From contig JASLKP010000010.1 in assembly GCA_030747485.1 (NCBI GenBank), positions 1 through 51,539 on the forward strand: a stretch of 51,539 nucleotides of DNA, given 5' to 3'. Below are positions 8,221 to 16,186 of this stretch, in pieces. The DNA is from Candidatus Thalassarchaeaceae archaeon (GTDB lineage Archaea > Thermoplasmatota > Poseidoniia > Poseidoniales > Thalassarchaeaceae). Within the stretch, counting starts at the first letter, position 1, and every line of letters begins with the position of its first letter. The notes beneath the pieces are model-generated. The model saw only the letters and a program-made list of their open reading frames with translations, was not told where the DNA came from and ran no database searches. The translations under genes and the position numbers were made by a program.

Positions 8221-9612
8221 ATGAGCGAATGGGCACTTCACTGCTTCAAGGCTTACGATATCCGTGGAATTGCTCATTCTGAATTAGATTCAACATTCGC
8301 AGACCGACTGGGTCGAGCACTTACGACGTTTCTTGATTGTAAGGCGTTGGCAGTTGGCAGAGATATTCGTGAATCCGGGCCAGAATTACATGCTGCTTTT
8401 GTCAATGGACTGAAGGATGCAGGTTGCGATGTGTATGATTTGGGAATTTGTACAACCGGTGCTGTCTACCATGCAACGACTGCACTCCCTGTGGATGGTG
8501 GCGTGATGATTACTGCAAGTCACAATCCACCTGAATATAACGGATTCAAAATGTGCAGAGGTTCTGCTGCGATGGCTGGTGATGAAATCCAAGATTTGCG
8601 GGCTGTCTTTGAAGCAGGGGATTTCAATACAGGCTCAGGACAAATCGTTGCCACCCCTGGATTTAACGACGATTATTTGGCCACAATCATCCAGAAGGCA
8701 GGATTGCCTGGGCGACCTGTGAAACTAGTTGTTGACGCTGCAAACGCCGTACCTGGTCCCATCATGATTGAACTTGGTAGACGAATTGGTTGTGATTTGA
8801 TTCCACTTTACTGTAATTGGGACAATACATTTCCCAATCACCCACCTGATCCCACTCGCCCACAAAATATGGTCGATCTAGGAGAGGCTGTTGTCAAACA
8901 CGGAGCAGATTTTGGAATCGGAATTGATGGGGATGGGGACCGCATTGGAGTGGTTGATGAGGATGGTGCATTCATTCATCCAGACCGTTTGCTAGCGGTG
9001 TTCGCAAGAGACATCCTATCACGCGTACCTGCAGACGCGAGCGAAGCTGAACGAACAATCATTTTCGATGTGAAATGTTCCATGGCATTGGAGAAAACAA
9101 TCGAAGCAGCAGGTGGAATATCGCACATGATGCGAACTGGGCATTCATTCCTCAAACAAGCGCTCCGCGAAAATCCAGAGGTGCCAATGGCTGGTGAAAT
9201 GAGTGGTCATTTCTTCTTCCATGATCGTTGGAATGGATTCGATGATTCCCTCTATGCGACTGCACGCCTCATCGAATTGGTCGCAAGAAGTGACGTGAAT
9301 TCATTCTCAAAATTATTCGATGGGATTCCCACCTATCCGTCAACAGGTGAAGCAAAAGTTCCGTTGCCTGGCGAAAGAGAAGTGATCATGGATGCTGTTC
9401 GCGAAGCATTTGCCGACATGGAATTCAGCGCTGTAGACGGTGTTCGCGTTCGCTATCCCAATGGATGGTATCTTTGCCGACCATCGAATACAGAACCGAT
9501 TCTAGTCATGCGAGCAGAAGCAAAGGAAGCAGATGCATTGGAAGCCATCAAGGCTGATGTGGAATCAAGAATTGGTCAAATTATTGATTTAGATCAATTC
9601 CACAATTCCTAG
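8221..9612 (+). CDS. Phosphomannomutase/phosphoglucomutase
   Basis: Alpha-D-phosphohexomutase moving phosphate between C1 and C6 of mannose or glucose phosphate, feeding nucleotide-sugar synthesis. 463 residues with all four domains: substrate entry KAYDIRGIA, phosphoserine loop ITASHNPPEYNGFKM, metal loop GIDGDGDRIGVV, sugar-binding GEMSGHFFF and phosphate-binding PSNTEPILVMRAEA. The frame is open from 7945 but the ATG at 8221 begins at the conserved N-terminus. Sugar specificity (Man versus Glc, or a phosphoglucosamine mutase) cannot be read with certainty; the TASHNP context favours ManB/AlgC type. Confidence 0.93.
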   Translation: MSEWALHCFKAYDIRGIAHSELDSTFADRLGRALTTFLDCKALAVGRDIRESGPELHAAFVNGLKDAGCDVYDLGICTTGAVYHATTALPVDGGVMITASHNPPEYNGFKMCRGSAAMAGDEIQDLRAVFEAGDFNTGSGQIVATPGFNDDYLATIIQKAGLPGRPVKLVVDAANAVPGPIMIELGRRIGCDLIPLYCNWDNTFPNHPPDPTRPQNMVDLGEAVVKHGADFGIGIDGDGDRIGVVDEDGAFIHPDRLLAVFARDILSRVPADASEAERTIIFDVKCSMALEKTIEAAGGISHMMRTGHSFLKQALRENPEVPMAGEMSGHFFFHDRWNGFDDSLYATARLIELVARSDVNSFSKLFDGIPTYPSTGEAKVPLPGEREVIMDAVREAFADMEFSAVDGVRVRYPNGWYLCRPSNTEPILVMRAEAKEADALEAIKADVESRIGQIIDLDQFHNS

Positions 9613-9965
9613 GCTGCAAGCCCATACTTCTCAATAATTTGCACCATGAGGAAGTACCCGACGAGTGTAGAAGCAAGCCCTACTCCCAAGGCTGGATAGA
9701 ATTCCCAGCCTCGTTCAATTAGCATCGGCATGATGATGAATAATAGCAATGAGGGGATAATTAACCAAACAATTCCCTTTGAAAATTTGACAATTTCATC
9801 AGAAGGTGCACCATCAAAATTCATCCACATCATCGCCAAAACACTGACCAGTGGGATTGAAGCGAGGACTGCAGCCAACAATGTATTGCGCTCACTGACT
9901 TGAGCAACTGCGAAGATAATCAGCGCAGTCAACACGATCTTTCCGGCATCAAAGGTCCAACTCAT
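9609..9965 (-). CDS. DUF3147-like inner-membrane protein
   Basis: 118 residues from the ATG at 9965, with four hydrophobic helices. The layout WTFDAGKIVLTALIIFAVAQ, then SERNTLLAAVLASIPLVSVL with an MMW...DG loop, resembles the DUF3147 membrane family; this is a recollection of pattern, not a search. Function unknown. It overlaps the phosphohexomutase stop by 4 nt tail-to-tail and lies 38 nt downstream of the methyltransferase gene on the same strand. Confidence 0.68.
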   Translation of the reverse strand: MSWTFDAGKIVLTALIIFAVAQVSERNTLLAAVLASIPLVSVLAMMWMNFDGAPSDEIVKFSKGIVWLIIPSLLLFIIMPMLIERGWEFYPALGVGLASTLVGYFLMVQIIEKYGLAA

Positions 9966-10003
9966 GCAATGGCAGCCATACTGCCAGAAGTCAATAATTC
10001 CGG

Positions 10004-10771
10004 TCAATTTACTGTGGCTTGCCACGAAAACCATTGGAATGTCCCATCGTCGATTCCTTTCTTGATTTCATTAAATGCTGCAATAATTTCCTTCGTTGTG
10101 AATGGAATTCCGTGTGATTTGGGATTGAATCCCGATAGTCGCAATGCCATTTTCAGCATCATGGATATTTGATTCAATTTTGCTAATATTCGATTGGTGA
10201 CCTCTGGTTCTTCACGGCACACGTCAATTGAAAAACCAGCCTTCAGTACTTCGTTTGAAATCTCTGTTTCATCTCTAAATGTCAGTACACCGTTACCTGT
10301 AGTATCGCCCATCATCTTACCAAGCATTGGTGGAAGTGACTGACCTCCGCCCATCACAAGATCGTTAATCATCAATACACCATTTGGAGCAAGCATCATC
10401 TTCGCTGCTTCTAGAATTGACGACAAATCTGAGAAGATAATACAACGCGCTTCAATGAGTACATGTGTGAAAGAATGTGGAACAAATGGAGGATTGGATA
10501 GCGGCGCGTGAATGTATTGTACACGCTCATCATCAAAAGTTGCATGCTGAAGTAATTCTTCCATCTCTACGATTCCAGTCGCCTTACAACCGTAGGTTCC
10601 AATCAATATTTGGCACACGGTACCAACGCCGCAACCAAGATGCAACAGATTGCTATTTTCATCTACTCCAGCCTCTTCTGCCAAACGTAGTGTCACACGT
10701 GGAGATGCGGGGAAGGAGTCACCTAACGTAGAACGTAGGAGAGCATTGCCTGCGACATCCCCCACATCCAT
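10004..10771 (-). CDS. Class I SAM-dependent methyltransferase
   Basis: Rossmann-fold methyltransferase, 255 residues from the ATG at 10771. Motif I is NLLHLGCGVGTVCQILIG (glycine-rich SAM loop), acidic motif II is around GIVEMEELL, and the motif IV region is FTHVLIEARCIIF. The C-terminal extension has amphipathic helices. The first motifs resemble ubiquinone/sterol-type small-molecule methyltransferases, but the substrate is unknown. The frame extends to a TTG at 10804, one nt from the tRNA-Thr 3' end, so the ATG is the safer start. Possibly transcribed together with the tRNA. Confidence 0.82.
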   Translation of the reverse strand: MDVGDVAGNALLRSTLGDSFPASPRVTLRLAEEAGVDENSNLLHLGCGVGTVCQILIGTYGCKATGIVEMEELLQHATFDDERVQYIHAPLSNPPFVPHSFTHVLIEARCIIFSDLSSILEAAKMMLAPNGVLMINDLVMGGGQSLPPMLGKMMGDTTGNGVLTFRDETEISNEVLKAGFSIDVCREEPEVTNRILAKLNQISMMLKMALRLSGFNPKSHGIPFTTKEIIAAFNEIKKGIDDGTFQWFSWQATVN

Positions 10772-10805
10772 GTCGTTGCGAATGGGCACCAGTCCTTGAA
10801 GCAAA

Positions 10806-10881
10806 TGGAGCCATTGGGGAGATTCGAACTCCCGGCCTCTTGATTACGAATCAAGTGCTCTACCAGCTAAGCTACAATGGC
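10806..10881 (-). tRNA. tRNA-Thr (anticodon CGU)
   Basis: 76 nt including an encoded CCA (10806-10808, reverse strand). Acceptor stem GCCATTG pairs with CAATGGC; D arm TAGCTTAGCTGGTAGAGC; anticodon stem CTTGA/TCAAG encloses loop TTCGTAA with anticodon CGT, reading ACG; T arm GGGAGTTCGAATCTCCC. The discriminator base is T, as reported for some archaeal threonine tRNAs. No intron. Only 34 nt separate it from the upstream-encoded methyltransferase ATG. Confidence 0.97.
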
Positions 10882-10890
10882 AGTGCGTCG

Positions 10891-10912
10891 GCGACCTAAC
10901 CGCTCAGCATAA
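10891..10912 (-). promoter_or_regulatory. Promoter of tRNA-Thr with TTAT-N11-AGGTCGC architecture
   Basis: Reading the minus strand, TTAT (10912-10909) is followed exactly 15 nt later by AGGTCGC (10897-10891). The tRNA 5' end is at 10881, about 31 nt after the first T, so TTAT sits where an archaeal TATA element belongs and AGGTCGC would fall roughly 6-12 nt before the start. The same spacing and box recur at rpl21e, secE and rpl11. Confidence 0.65.
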
Positions 10913-10927
10913 GCCAATCGGATGCAA

Positions 10928-12190
10928 TCAAACCAAGTCAAGGTCACCTAGGCGATCTCGGAATAATTCTGCACTCATTTCAAGGGCTTCGATGGCTGGC
11001 ATTCTTCTCCCCGCCAACATCATGAGGCAAGCACCACCACCGGTCGAACTGTGATTAACCAAATGCTCTACTTTTCGTTCACTCACTAAGGTGCTTGTGT
11101 GGCCTCCGCCAATGATGACAAATCCATTGGATTCACAACATTGATTGAGAATTTCGATGGTTCCGAAGGCGAATGGTTTGTTCTCAAATAATCCAGCAGG
11201 ACCATTCCAAAGAACGCACCCTGCATCGATGATATGAGGTCGGATTTGCATCAATGTTCGCAGACCCACATCATACAATGGGCCACCCGCAGGGAGTTCA
11301 TCCACTGAGATATCGACCCTTTCACCATTGATTTCAGCAGCCACGTCCAACGGAAGAAGGAGGTTATCTCGATGTTTGTCAATCAAATTCTCAGCCAATG
11401 ACATGGTTTGATCAAATGCATCTCCCAATTCCTTTCGAAGAAACGCTTGGTTGCCATCTCCAATTGAATATCCTGCTGCCCAGAGCATCAGATTACCTAC
11501 TGCACCTACCGGGACAATCGTATCAGCAACCCCCCGTGAGCAGAGGTTGTTCGCAATGTCAAGGCTATCATCACACTTCACCCCGCCAAGGACCACTGTG
11601 TACGGTTTGGGTGGAGATTCCGTTGCCATCTTTAGCGCTGATATTTCTTTGGCCATCAGTTCACCAGCAAAGCAAGGCAAAGCTTGACCAAAACCCGACA
11701 GGGTGGGACTGTTACGATGGGCTGCAGCAAATGCATCGCTAACATATGCATCCACCAACGGAGCCAAATTTTTCACCATCTCAGATTCATTGAGAGTGTC
11801 GAAGTCTGCTTTTTTCATGTCCATTTCATCGTCATGGGCCCGAACATTGTCCAGAAATAGCATATCTCTCGCACCCATATTGCGAATGGCGTCCTGCGCC
11901 AAATCTCCACAAACGTCTGGAACGAAGGTGATTTTTCTGCCTAAAAGACGGCTTAGGCGATCTGAATGTTTGTACATACTCGTGAAGTCAACACGGCCTG
12001 GACGACTTTGGTGACCGAGGATAATGACACGGGCATTTGCCAATCGCTGAAGGGTGGGCATGACCGCTCGTAATCGCGTATCATCAAGGAAAGCAAGGGT
12101 GGATGGATGAAGTGGACTGTTTACGTCCACGCGTACGAGTACCCGCTTGCCCGCGAAGCGGGCATCAGCGAGGGTCAGTACGGACCCCAT
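10928..12190 (-). CDS. pgk: Phosphoglycerate kinase
   Basis: Transfers phosphate between 1,3-bisphosphoglycerate and ADP in glycolysis/gluconeogenesis. 420 residues, the archaeal length. Signatures: VLVRVDVNSPL (substrate-binding Asp/Asn), ILGHQSRPG, the YVSDAFAAAHRNSPT hinge, TVVLGGVKCDDS with the catalytic lysine region, VLWNGPAG, and the nucleotide-binding STGGGACLMML near the C-terminus. An upstream in-frame GTG at 12196 is possible; the ATG at 12190 is preferred. Divergent from the M24 peptidase gene with only 26 nt between starts. Confidence 0.96.
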   Translation of the reverse strand: MGSVLTLADARFAGKRVLVRVDVNSPLHPSTLAFLDDTRLRAVMPTLQRLANARVIILGHQSRPGRVDFTSMYKHSDRLSRLLGRKITFVPDVCGDLAQDAIRNMGARDMLFLDNVRAHDDEMDMKKADFDTLNESEMVKNLAPLVDAYVSDAFAAAHRNSPTLSGFGQALPCFAGELMAKEISALKMATESPPKPYTVVLGGVKCDDSLDIANNLCSRGVADTIVPVGAVGNLMLWAAGYSIGDGNQAFLRKELGDAFDQTMSLAENLIDKHRDNLLLPLDVAAEINGERVDISVDELPAGGPLYDVGLRTLMQIRPHIIDAGCVLWNGPAGLFENKPFAFGTIEILNQCCESNGFVIIGGGHTSTLVSERKVEHLVNHSSTGGGACLMMLAGRRMPAIEALEMSAELFRDRLGDLDLV

Positions 12191-12216
12191 TGTCACTGCC
12201 GACCTGAGGACCGGTT

Positions 12217-13485
12217 ATGACCCATTCGCCCCCGAAGGCATTTGGCCAGATGCCACCTCCAAGAGGCATGGACTGGTCAAATGGGGCACTATCTGGCCCC
12301 GATGGGGAAGATTGGCGAGTGCCCATTTCTGAATTGGAACAACGGCAATCTCGTACTGCCGAGGCCATTGCTAAGGCCGGGCAGTCAAGCATTTGGGTGC
12401 AAGACCCAGTTGATATGTACTGGTTGGTTGGGAATCGACAAACAGGAGGCGTTCATGTTCATGCCAATGGAATGGTCACCCAATATGTTCGCAATTCATT
12501 GGAACGTGCAATTTTTGAATCTGGAGAAGCAGATTCGCCACATCAAATTGTAGCCCATCCAAGGATGAGTGCACTATCAGAAGTGATTGGCGATTCACCA
12601 GCATTACAATTGGGACGCATGCCAGCTTCTGATGCCACATTTATGCAATCTAAACTCGGAAATGGAGGAGATTGTACTCAACTACTCTGGACGCTGCGTG
12701 AAAACAAGACTGATTGGGAAATCGAACGAATGAAAGAGTCAGGTGAAATTCAACGACAGATGTTTGATGTCATCAAAGAAAAAGGAAGAGAAGGAATCAC
12801 TGAAATTGAACTCGCAGCTGCAGCAGACGAGGTTAGTCGAGCAGCCGGTTTTGCGGGCCATATCCGTATGCGAAAGTGGCCAATGGATTGCGAGCGGGTC
12901 GTCATTGCTAGCGGATCTGCTGGAGCAGTTCCTACGTTCTTTGATTCTGCAGTAGGCGCAACCGGTCCACATCCACTGGCTGCACTTGGAGCCGGATTCA
13001 AGCGCATTGGAAAGGGTGAGCCTGTCATTGTAGACATCGTTCATGTACATCGCGGATACGTCGCTGACATGACCCGGATGTTCAGCGTTGGTCCAATGGA
13101 CGATATATGGAATCAACGATTGTCGGACATGGATGAAATCGCCAGAGCAGTTCAAAATAGCCTAGCAAGAGGTGATCATTGTAGTGAAGCATGGAACATT
13201 GGACACAGATTGGCAGTAGAAATGGGTCACGGAGAACACCTGATGGGACAAGGACAAAACCAAGCAAAATTCCTTGGCCATAGTATCGGATTGGAACTTG
13301 ATGAGACTCCGGTTGTTGCTGCTGGCTTTGATCGACCTCTAGCAATCGGTGGCACCATGGCAATCGAACCCAAGGTCATTCATCCAGATGGAGCCATTGG
13401 TGTCGAGGATTGTTGGGTGAGAACTTCTGACGGGATGGAGTGTCTGTCAAGCGGTGAAAATTTCCCACTGTGGACAGAGTGGTGA
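12217..13485 (+). CDS. M24-family metallopeptidase (Xaa-Pro aminopeptidase-like)
   Basis: Pita-bread-fold dinuclear metallopeptidase, 422 residues. An N-terminal creatinase-like domain (about 40-165, with IWVQDPVDMYWLVGNRQ) precedes the catalytic domain. Metal ligands visible in order: Asp pair in VIVDIVHVHRGYVADMTRMF, His in FLGHSIGLELDE, Glu in MAIEPKVIHP and Glu in GVEDCWV. Removes N-terminal residues next to proline or acts on related dipeptides; substrate inferred from family only. The short 26-nt divergent spacer from pgk suggests overlapping promoters. A histone-fold gene follows 44 nt downstream. Confidence 0.9.
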   Translation: MTHSPPKAFGQMPPPRGMDWSNGALSGPDGEDWRVPISELEQRQSRTAEAIAKAGQSSIWVQDPVDMYWLVGNRQTGGVHVHANGMVTQYVRNSLERAIFESGEADSPHQIVAHPRMSALSEVIGDSPALQLGRMPASDATFMQSKLGNGGDCTQLLWTLRENKTDWEIERMKESGEIQRQMFDVIKEKGREGITEIELAAAADEVSRAAGFAGHIRMRKWPMDCERVVIASGSAGAVPTFFDSAVGATGPHPLAALGAGFKRIGKGEPVIVDIVHVHRGYVADMTRMFSVGPMDDIWNQRLSDMDEIARAVQNSLARGDHCSEAWNIGHRLAVEMGHGEHLMGQGQNQAKFLGHSIGLELDETPVVAAGFDRPLAIGGTMAIEPKVIHPDGAIGVEDCWVRTSDGMECLSSGENFPLWTEW

Positions 13486-13529
13486 ACGAACCCCAATGGT
13501 TCAAAACCCGTCGGTGTACGAGTCAGTAC

Positions 13530-14339
13530 ATGGCGAAGCCTTGGTCGACATCGCATGTTGCGATGGTTGCGGCAGGATTGGGCATTGAACATCGAATATC
13601 AGGAGATGTGAAGGAACGGCTCGTCAAACTGCTTGAAGAACATCTCCGCACAGTTACTCGTGAAATGGAAGACAACACATTGTCATCAGAACCAGACCGA
13701 AAAACGCTAGATGACCCTGTGCGAACCCGATTGGGATTCAGTCGAACAAGAGGGATGCTCATCGACAATATCAGTCGCGTTGATTCTGTTGGTGCTGCAG
13801 CTGTGGTCGCCGCAAACGAACAATTGGAAACCTACCTCAGAACATTACTTGGATCGGCTTCAAATATAGCAGCAGTTGAACGAATGAACACAATCAAAAT
13901 GCGACATTTACAACAAGCCCTAGATGCGATGGGTGTCGATGGTCCAACCCCAGAAGCAGTTGATGCATTAACCATCAATGAATCAGAGGGTGACCGGATT
14001 GGAGATGCGTTAGGAAACAAAGGTGGGAGTGTTCTAACGCCCCAATCATTACGCCAAATGGCGCGCACATTCGCCAATGGAAAACGCGTAGACGAAGAAG
14101 CAATCGAAGAATTACTGCTCATGTTTTACGACCATGTGGGAGAAGTACAGCATGAAATGAAAGCTGGAATTCTCGGTGGAAATCCTGCAGATTTTATACA
14201 AAAATTGGATCGGTTGCAGAGTCTGTTCATGTTGGGATGGATGCGGAGAATGTTGCAACGCGCATGCGAACAAGCCGATGCAACTGGGAGTCGAGTGGTT
14301 CTTGTAGACCATATCGTCAACATCGATCCATGGGAGTGA
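13530..14339 (+). CDS. Multi-histone-fold protein (three or more histone folds in one chain)
   Basis: 269 residues. Fold 1 (about 7-70): helix, loop GIEHRIS, long helix KERLVKLLEEHLRTVTREM, loop DRKTL, short helix, aligning closely with HMfB (RVS...GRKTIKAED). Fold 2 (about 73-134): loop SRVDS, long helix through NEQLETYLRTLLGSASNIAA, loop NTIK, helix MRHLQQALDAM. Fold 3 (about 170-265): loop GKRVDE, helix EEAIEELLLMFYDHVGEVQ, a roughly 20-residue insertion (GILGGNPADFIQ), then a helix and RACEQADATGSRVVLVDHI, which repeats the end of a fold. The arginine of loop 1 is kept in all three. Probably a pseudo-oligomeric histone or a TAF-like factor. Start ATG 13530; GTG codons at 13470-13482 are alternatives. 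Confidence 0.75.
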   Translation: MAKPWSTSHVAMVAAGLGIEHRISGDVKERLVKLLEEHLRTVTREMEDNTLSSEPDRKTLDDPVRTRLGFSRTRGMLIDNISRVDSVGAAAVVAANEQLETYLRTLLGSASNIAAVERMNTIKMRHLQQALDAMGVDGPTPEAVDALTINESEGDRIGDALGNKGGSVLTPQSLRQMARTFANGKRVDEEAIEELLLMFYDHVGEVQHEMKAGILGGNPADFIQKLDRLQSLFMLGWMRRMLQRACEQADATGSRVVLVDHIVNIDPWE

Positions 14340-14343
14340 AATC

Positions 14344-14640
14344 TTGAGTCGTGCACAGAAGGCAGCAAAGAAAGCGCTGGCTGAAATTCTTCGTGATTGG
14401 CAAGAGCCGCATGGATCTGGCTCTATGATGGATGAGAAGGGGCTCATAGCATTAGATATCACTGAAGGTGGAGATGTCGCACTTCAACTTCGACCAACTC
14501 GTCCACATTGTCCGTGTTGCCTCATTGATTTATCTGAATTAAAGGTCAAACTTGAGAAGCATCGGAAAATTAGAACAGCCTATATCGAAGTTGCAGATGT
14601 TCCCGATGCCCATCGATGGACTGAGGCGATTAATGCATAA
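14344..14640 (+). CDS. Small CPCC-motif protein, possibly DUF59/MIP18-like
   Basis: 98 residues beginning at a TTG only 4 nt after the histone-fold gene, so probably co-translated with it. A basic N-terminal helix (RAQKAAKKALAEILRDW) is followed by strands and HCPCCLIDLSELKVKLEKH, then IRTAYIEVADVPDAHRW. The order strand-CP-helix-strand resembles the C-terminal half of DUF59/MIP18 iron-sulfur assembly proteins; I am not certain. The vicinal cysteines could bind metal or a cluster. No other start is convincing (the next Met pair is at residue 28). Confidence 0.6.
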   Translation: MSRAQKAAKKALAEILRDWQEPHGSGSMMDEKGLIALDITEGGDVALQLRPTRPHCPCCLIDLSELKVKLEKHRKIRTAYIEVADVPDAHRWTEAINA

Positions 14641-14697
14641 TTGACCCATTATTTTTTGATGCGGAACGCTTGAATGGGTTCCTTCATCCGGCGAAAC

Positions 14698-15696
14698 ATG
14701 GCGAGTATCACATTGCGTTTGTCTGGAGAAAACGCAAAAACCGGTGAAGATATCGTTGTCAGTGATCTTTCCGCGGCACTAGATGGGGGCGAGGGGCTCG
14801 CTTGGGTCGACATCTTCCAACCGGGCGATGATGAACGCAAATGGTTACTCGGCCAAGGATTCCATGAGATGGCTGTAGAGGATTGTTTCAAGGAACCCGT
14901 CCCTAAGGCCTATGTGTACGATTCTCATCGATTCGTGGTTGTCAGATCTAGAGACGCTGATTCAGAATTAGACACTGAGTTCTTGTGCATATTCGTCACC
15001 GACCATCAATTGGTGACTGTTCGCCATTCTGAGATGCCTTCAGTTCGAAATTTCGCTCGTCGATTTGGGTCCAAGAAAGTACAACGAAGAGTTGACCTTG
15101 GGCCGGAATACCTGCTTTATGAGATGTTAGACGCTATTGCTGACGATTGGTATCGAACACTACGAGGCTATTCTGCACGAATAGACGAGATGGAGGATCG
15201 CGTGTTTGATCCAAATACCACATATCCGAATCTACTCCAGGATCTTCACGTACTGAAACAAGACCTACGTGAAATCTCAAAATCAATTTCTCCATTACAT
15301 GAAGTGGTCACTAGAATGATGCGGCCTGATCAAGATTTCACTGCAGATGAATGTGATATTTACTGGCAAGATATTCTCGATGTTGTCGCGAAACTCAAAG
15401 ATGACGTTGAGAATTACAATGCGGGTGCAGCGAGTACACGTGACACCTATCTATCACAGAGCACGATGCGTCTTGCTGAAACTCAAGCTGAAGCAAATGA
15501 TGTCATTCGTACTCTGACGATCATTGCAACACTCATGTTCCCAATCACGGCGATTGCCTCAATTTTTGGCATGAATATCGAAGTATTTGGTGCGAGCACA
15601 GAGATGTTTGGGCTCCGTGAAATTCTCATGTTAATGGGAGTGACCAGTGCCTTGATTCTCGGATTCTTTGTCTACAAAGGCTGGTTAACTCGTTAA
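14698..15696 (+). CDS. corA: CorA-family divalent cation (Mg2+/Co2+) transporter
   Basis: 332 residues. A large soluble alpha/beta N-domain (1-240) with the long stalk helix (LLQDLHVLKQDLREISKSIS onward) leads into two C-terminal transmembrane helices. The pore-entrance signature is present as IFGMNIEVFG, the family GMN motif with Phe instead of Tyr before it. Forms pentamers in the membrane. An in-frame ATG at 14674 would add eight residues; the ATG at 14698 starts at the first strand. Confidence 0.93.
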   Translation: MASITLRLSGENAKTGEDIVVSDLSAALDGGEGLAWVDIFQPGDDERKWLLGQGFHEMAVEDCFKEPVPKAYVYDSHRFVVVRSRDADSELDTEFLCIFVTDHQLVTVRHSEMPSVRNFARRFGSKKVQRRVDLGPEYLLYEMLDAIADDWYRTLRGYSARIDEMEDRVFDPNTTYPNLLQDLHVLKQDLREISKSISPLHEVVTRMMRPDQDFTADECDIYWQDILDVVAKLKDDVENYNAGAASTRDTYLSQSTMRLAETQAEANDVIRTLTIIATLMFPITAIASIFGMNIEVFGASTEMFGLREILMLMGVTSALILGFFVYKGWLTR

Positions 15697-15702
15697 TCTG
15701 TT

Positions 15703-15840
15703 TCAGGCTTTTCCTTCCTGACGAGCCTCTACCTCTGCCAGTTTGGCTCGTAATCGAGAGATGATGAACCACGTGCCAATGCCAAGACCAAGTACACAGA
15801 CTACAATTGCGATTAGGAAATCAGAACTCATAGCCATCAT
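15703..15840 (-). CDS. 45-residue single-pass membrane microprotein
   Basis: Short gene starting at ATG 15840 (a second ATG at 15837) and ending TGA at 15703. The product has one transmembrane helix (FLIAIVVCVLGLGIGTWFII) followed by a basic/coiled cytoplasmic segment SRLRAKLAEVEARQEGKA. A strong ribosome-binding site, GAGGTG, lies 4 nt before the ATG, which supports translation. It is 6 nt downstream of the ferredoxin gene on the same strand, so it may anchor or assist that ferredoxin. Function unknown. Confidence 0.7.
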   Translation of the reverse strand: MMAMSSDFLIAIVVCVLGLGIGTWFIISRLRAKLAEVEARQEGKA

Positions 15841-15846
15841 AACACC

Positions 15847-16140
15847 TCATAATGGTGGAGTGAGGTCAATATCACAAGCACCGTTCGGAATACCGATACA
15901 AGTCAGTACTGCACCATTCTCTACCAAGTAATCATCTAATCCAGGGGGAAGAGGATTGGGTAACGGAACCGTGCCTGAAATTATTCGAGCCATGCACGTT
16001 CCACAATTCCCCGATGTGCAATTTCGAGAAATTTCAACACCTGCATTCTCTGCAATTTCTAGTAACGTATGTTCAGGGATAGCTTCCGCTGTTCCCAATA
16101 AGAGTGAACCTCGATAAAACCGGATGATTGGACCACTCAT
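15847..16140 (-). CDS. Plant-type 2Fe-2S ferredoxin
   Basis: 97-residue electron carrier. Cluster ligands are in RNCTSGNCGTC (C-x4-C-x2-C) and the distal Cys in AVLTCIG, the standard plant-type [2Fe-2S] arrangement with beta-grasp fold. The loop between them is rich in proline (VPLPNPLPPGLDD). The partner oxidoreductase is not obvious nearby. Transcribed after the 365-residue zinc-ribbon gene (46 nt spacing) and before the 45-residue membrane microprotein. Confidence 0.92.
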   Translation of the reverse strand: MSGPIIRFYRGSLLLGTAEAIPEHTLLEIAENAGVEISRNCTSGNCGTCMARIISGTVPLPNPLPPGLDDYLVENGAVLTCIGIPNGACDIDLTPPL

Positions 16141-16186
16141 GATTGACTCGAAGAGGTGTTTGGGCTTGAATCCGCCCCTTGGCGCA

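Noticed and set aside
8221..9612. Phosphoglucosamine mutase (GlmM)
   Set aside because: The active-site loop reads TASHNP with the CcoN-unrelated ManB/AlgC-type surroundings and the length of 463; GlmM cannot be fully excluded but is less favoured.
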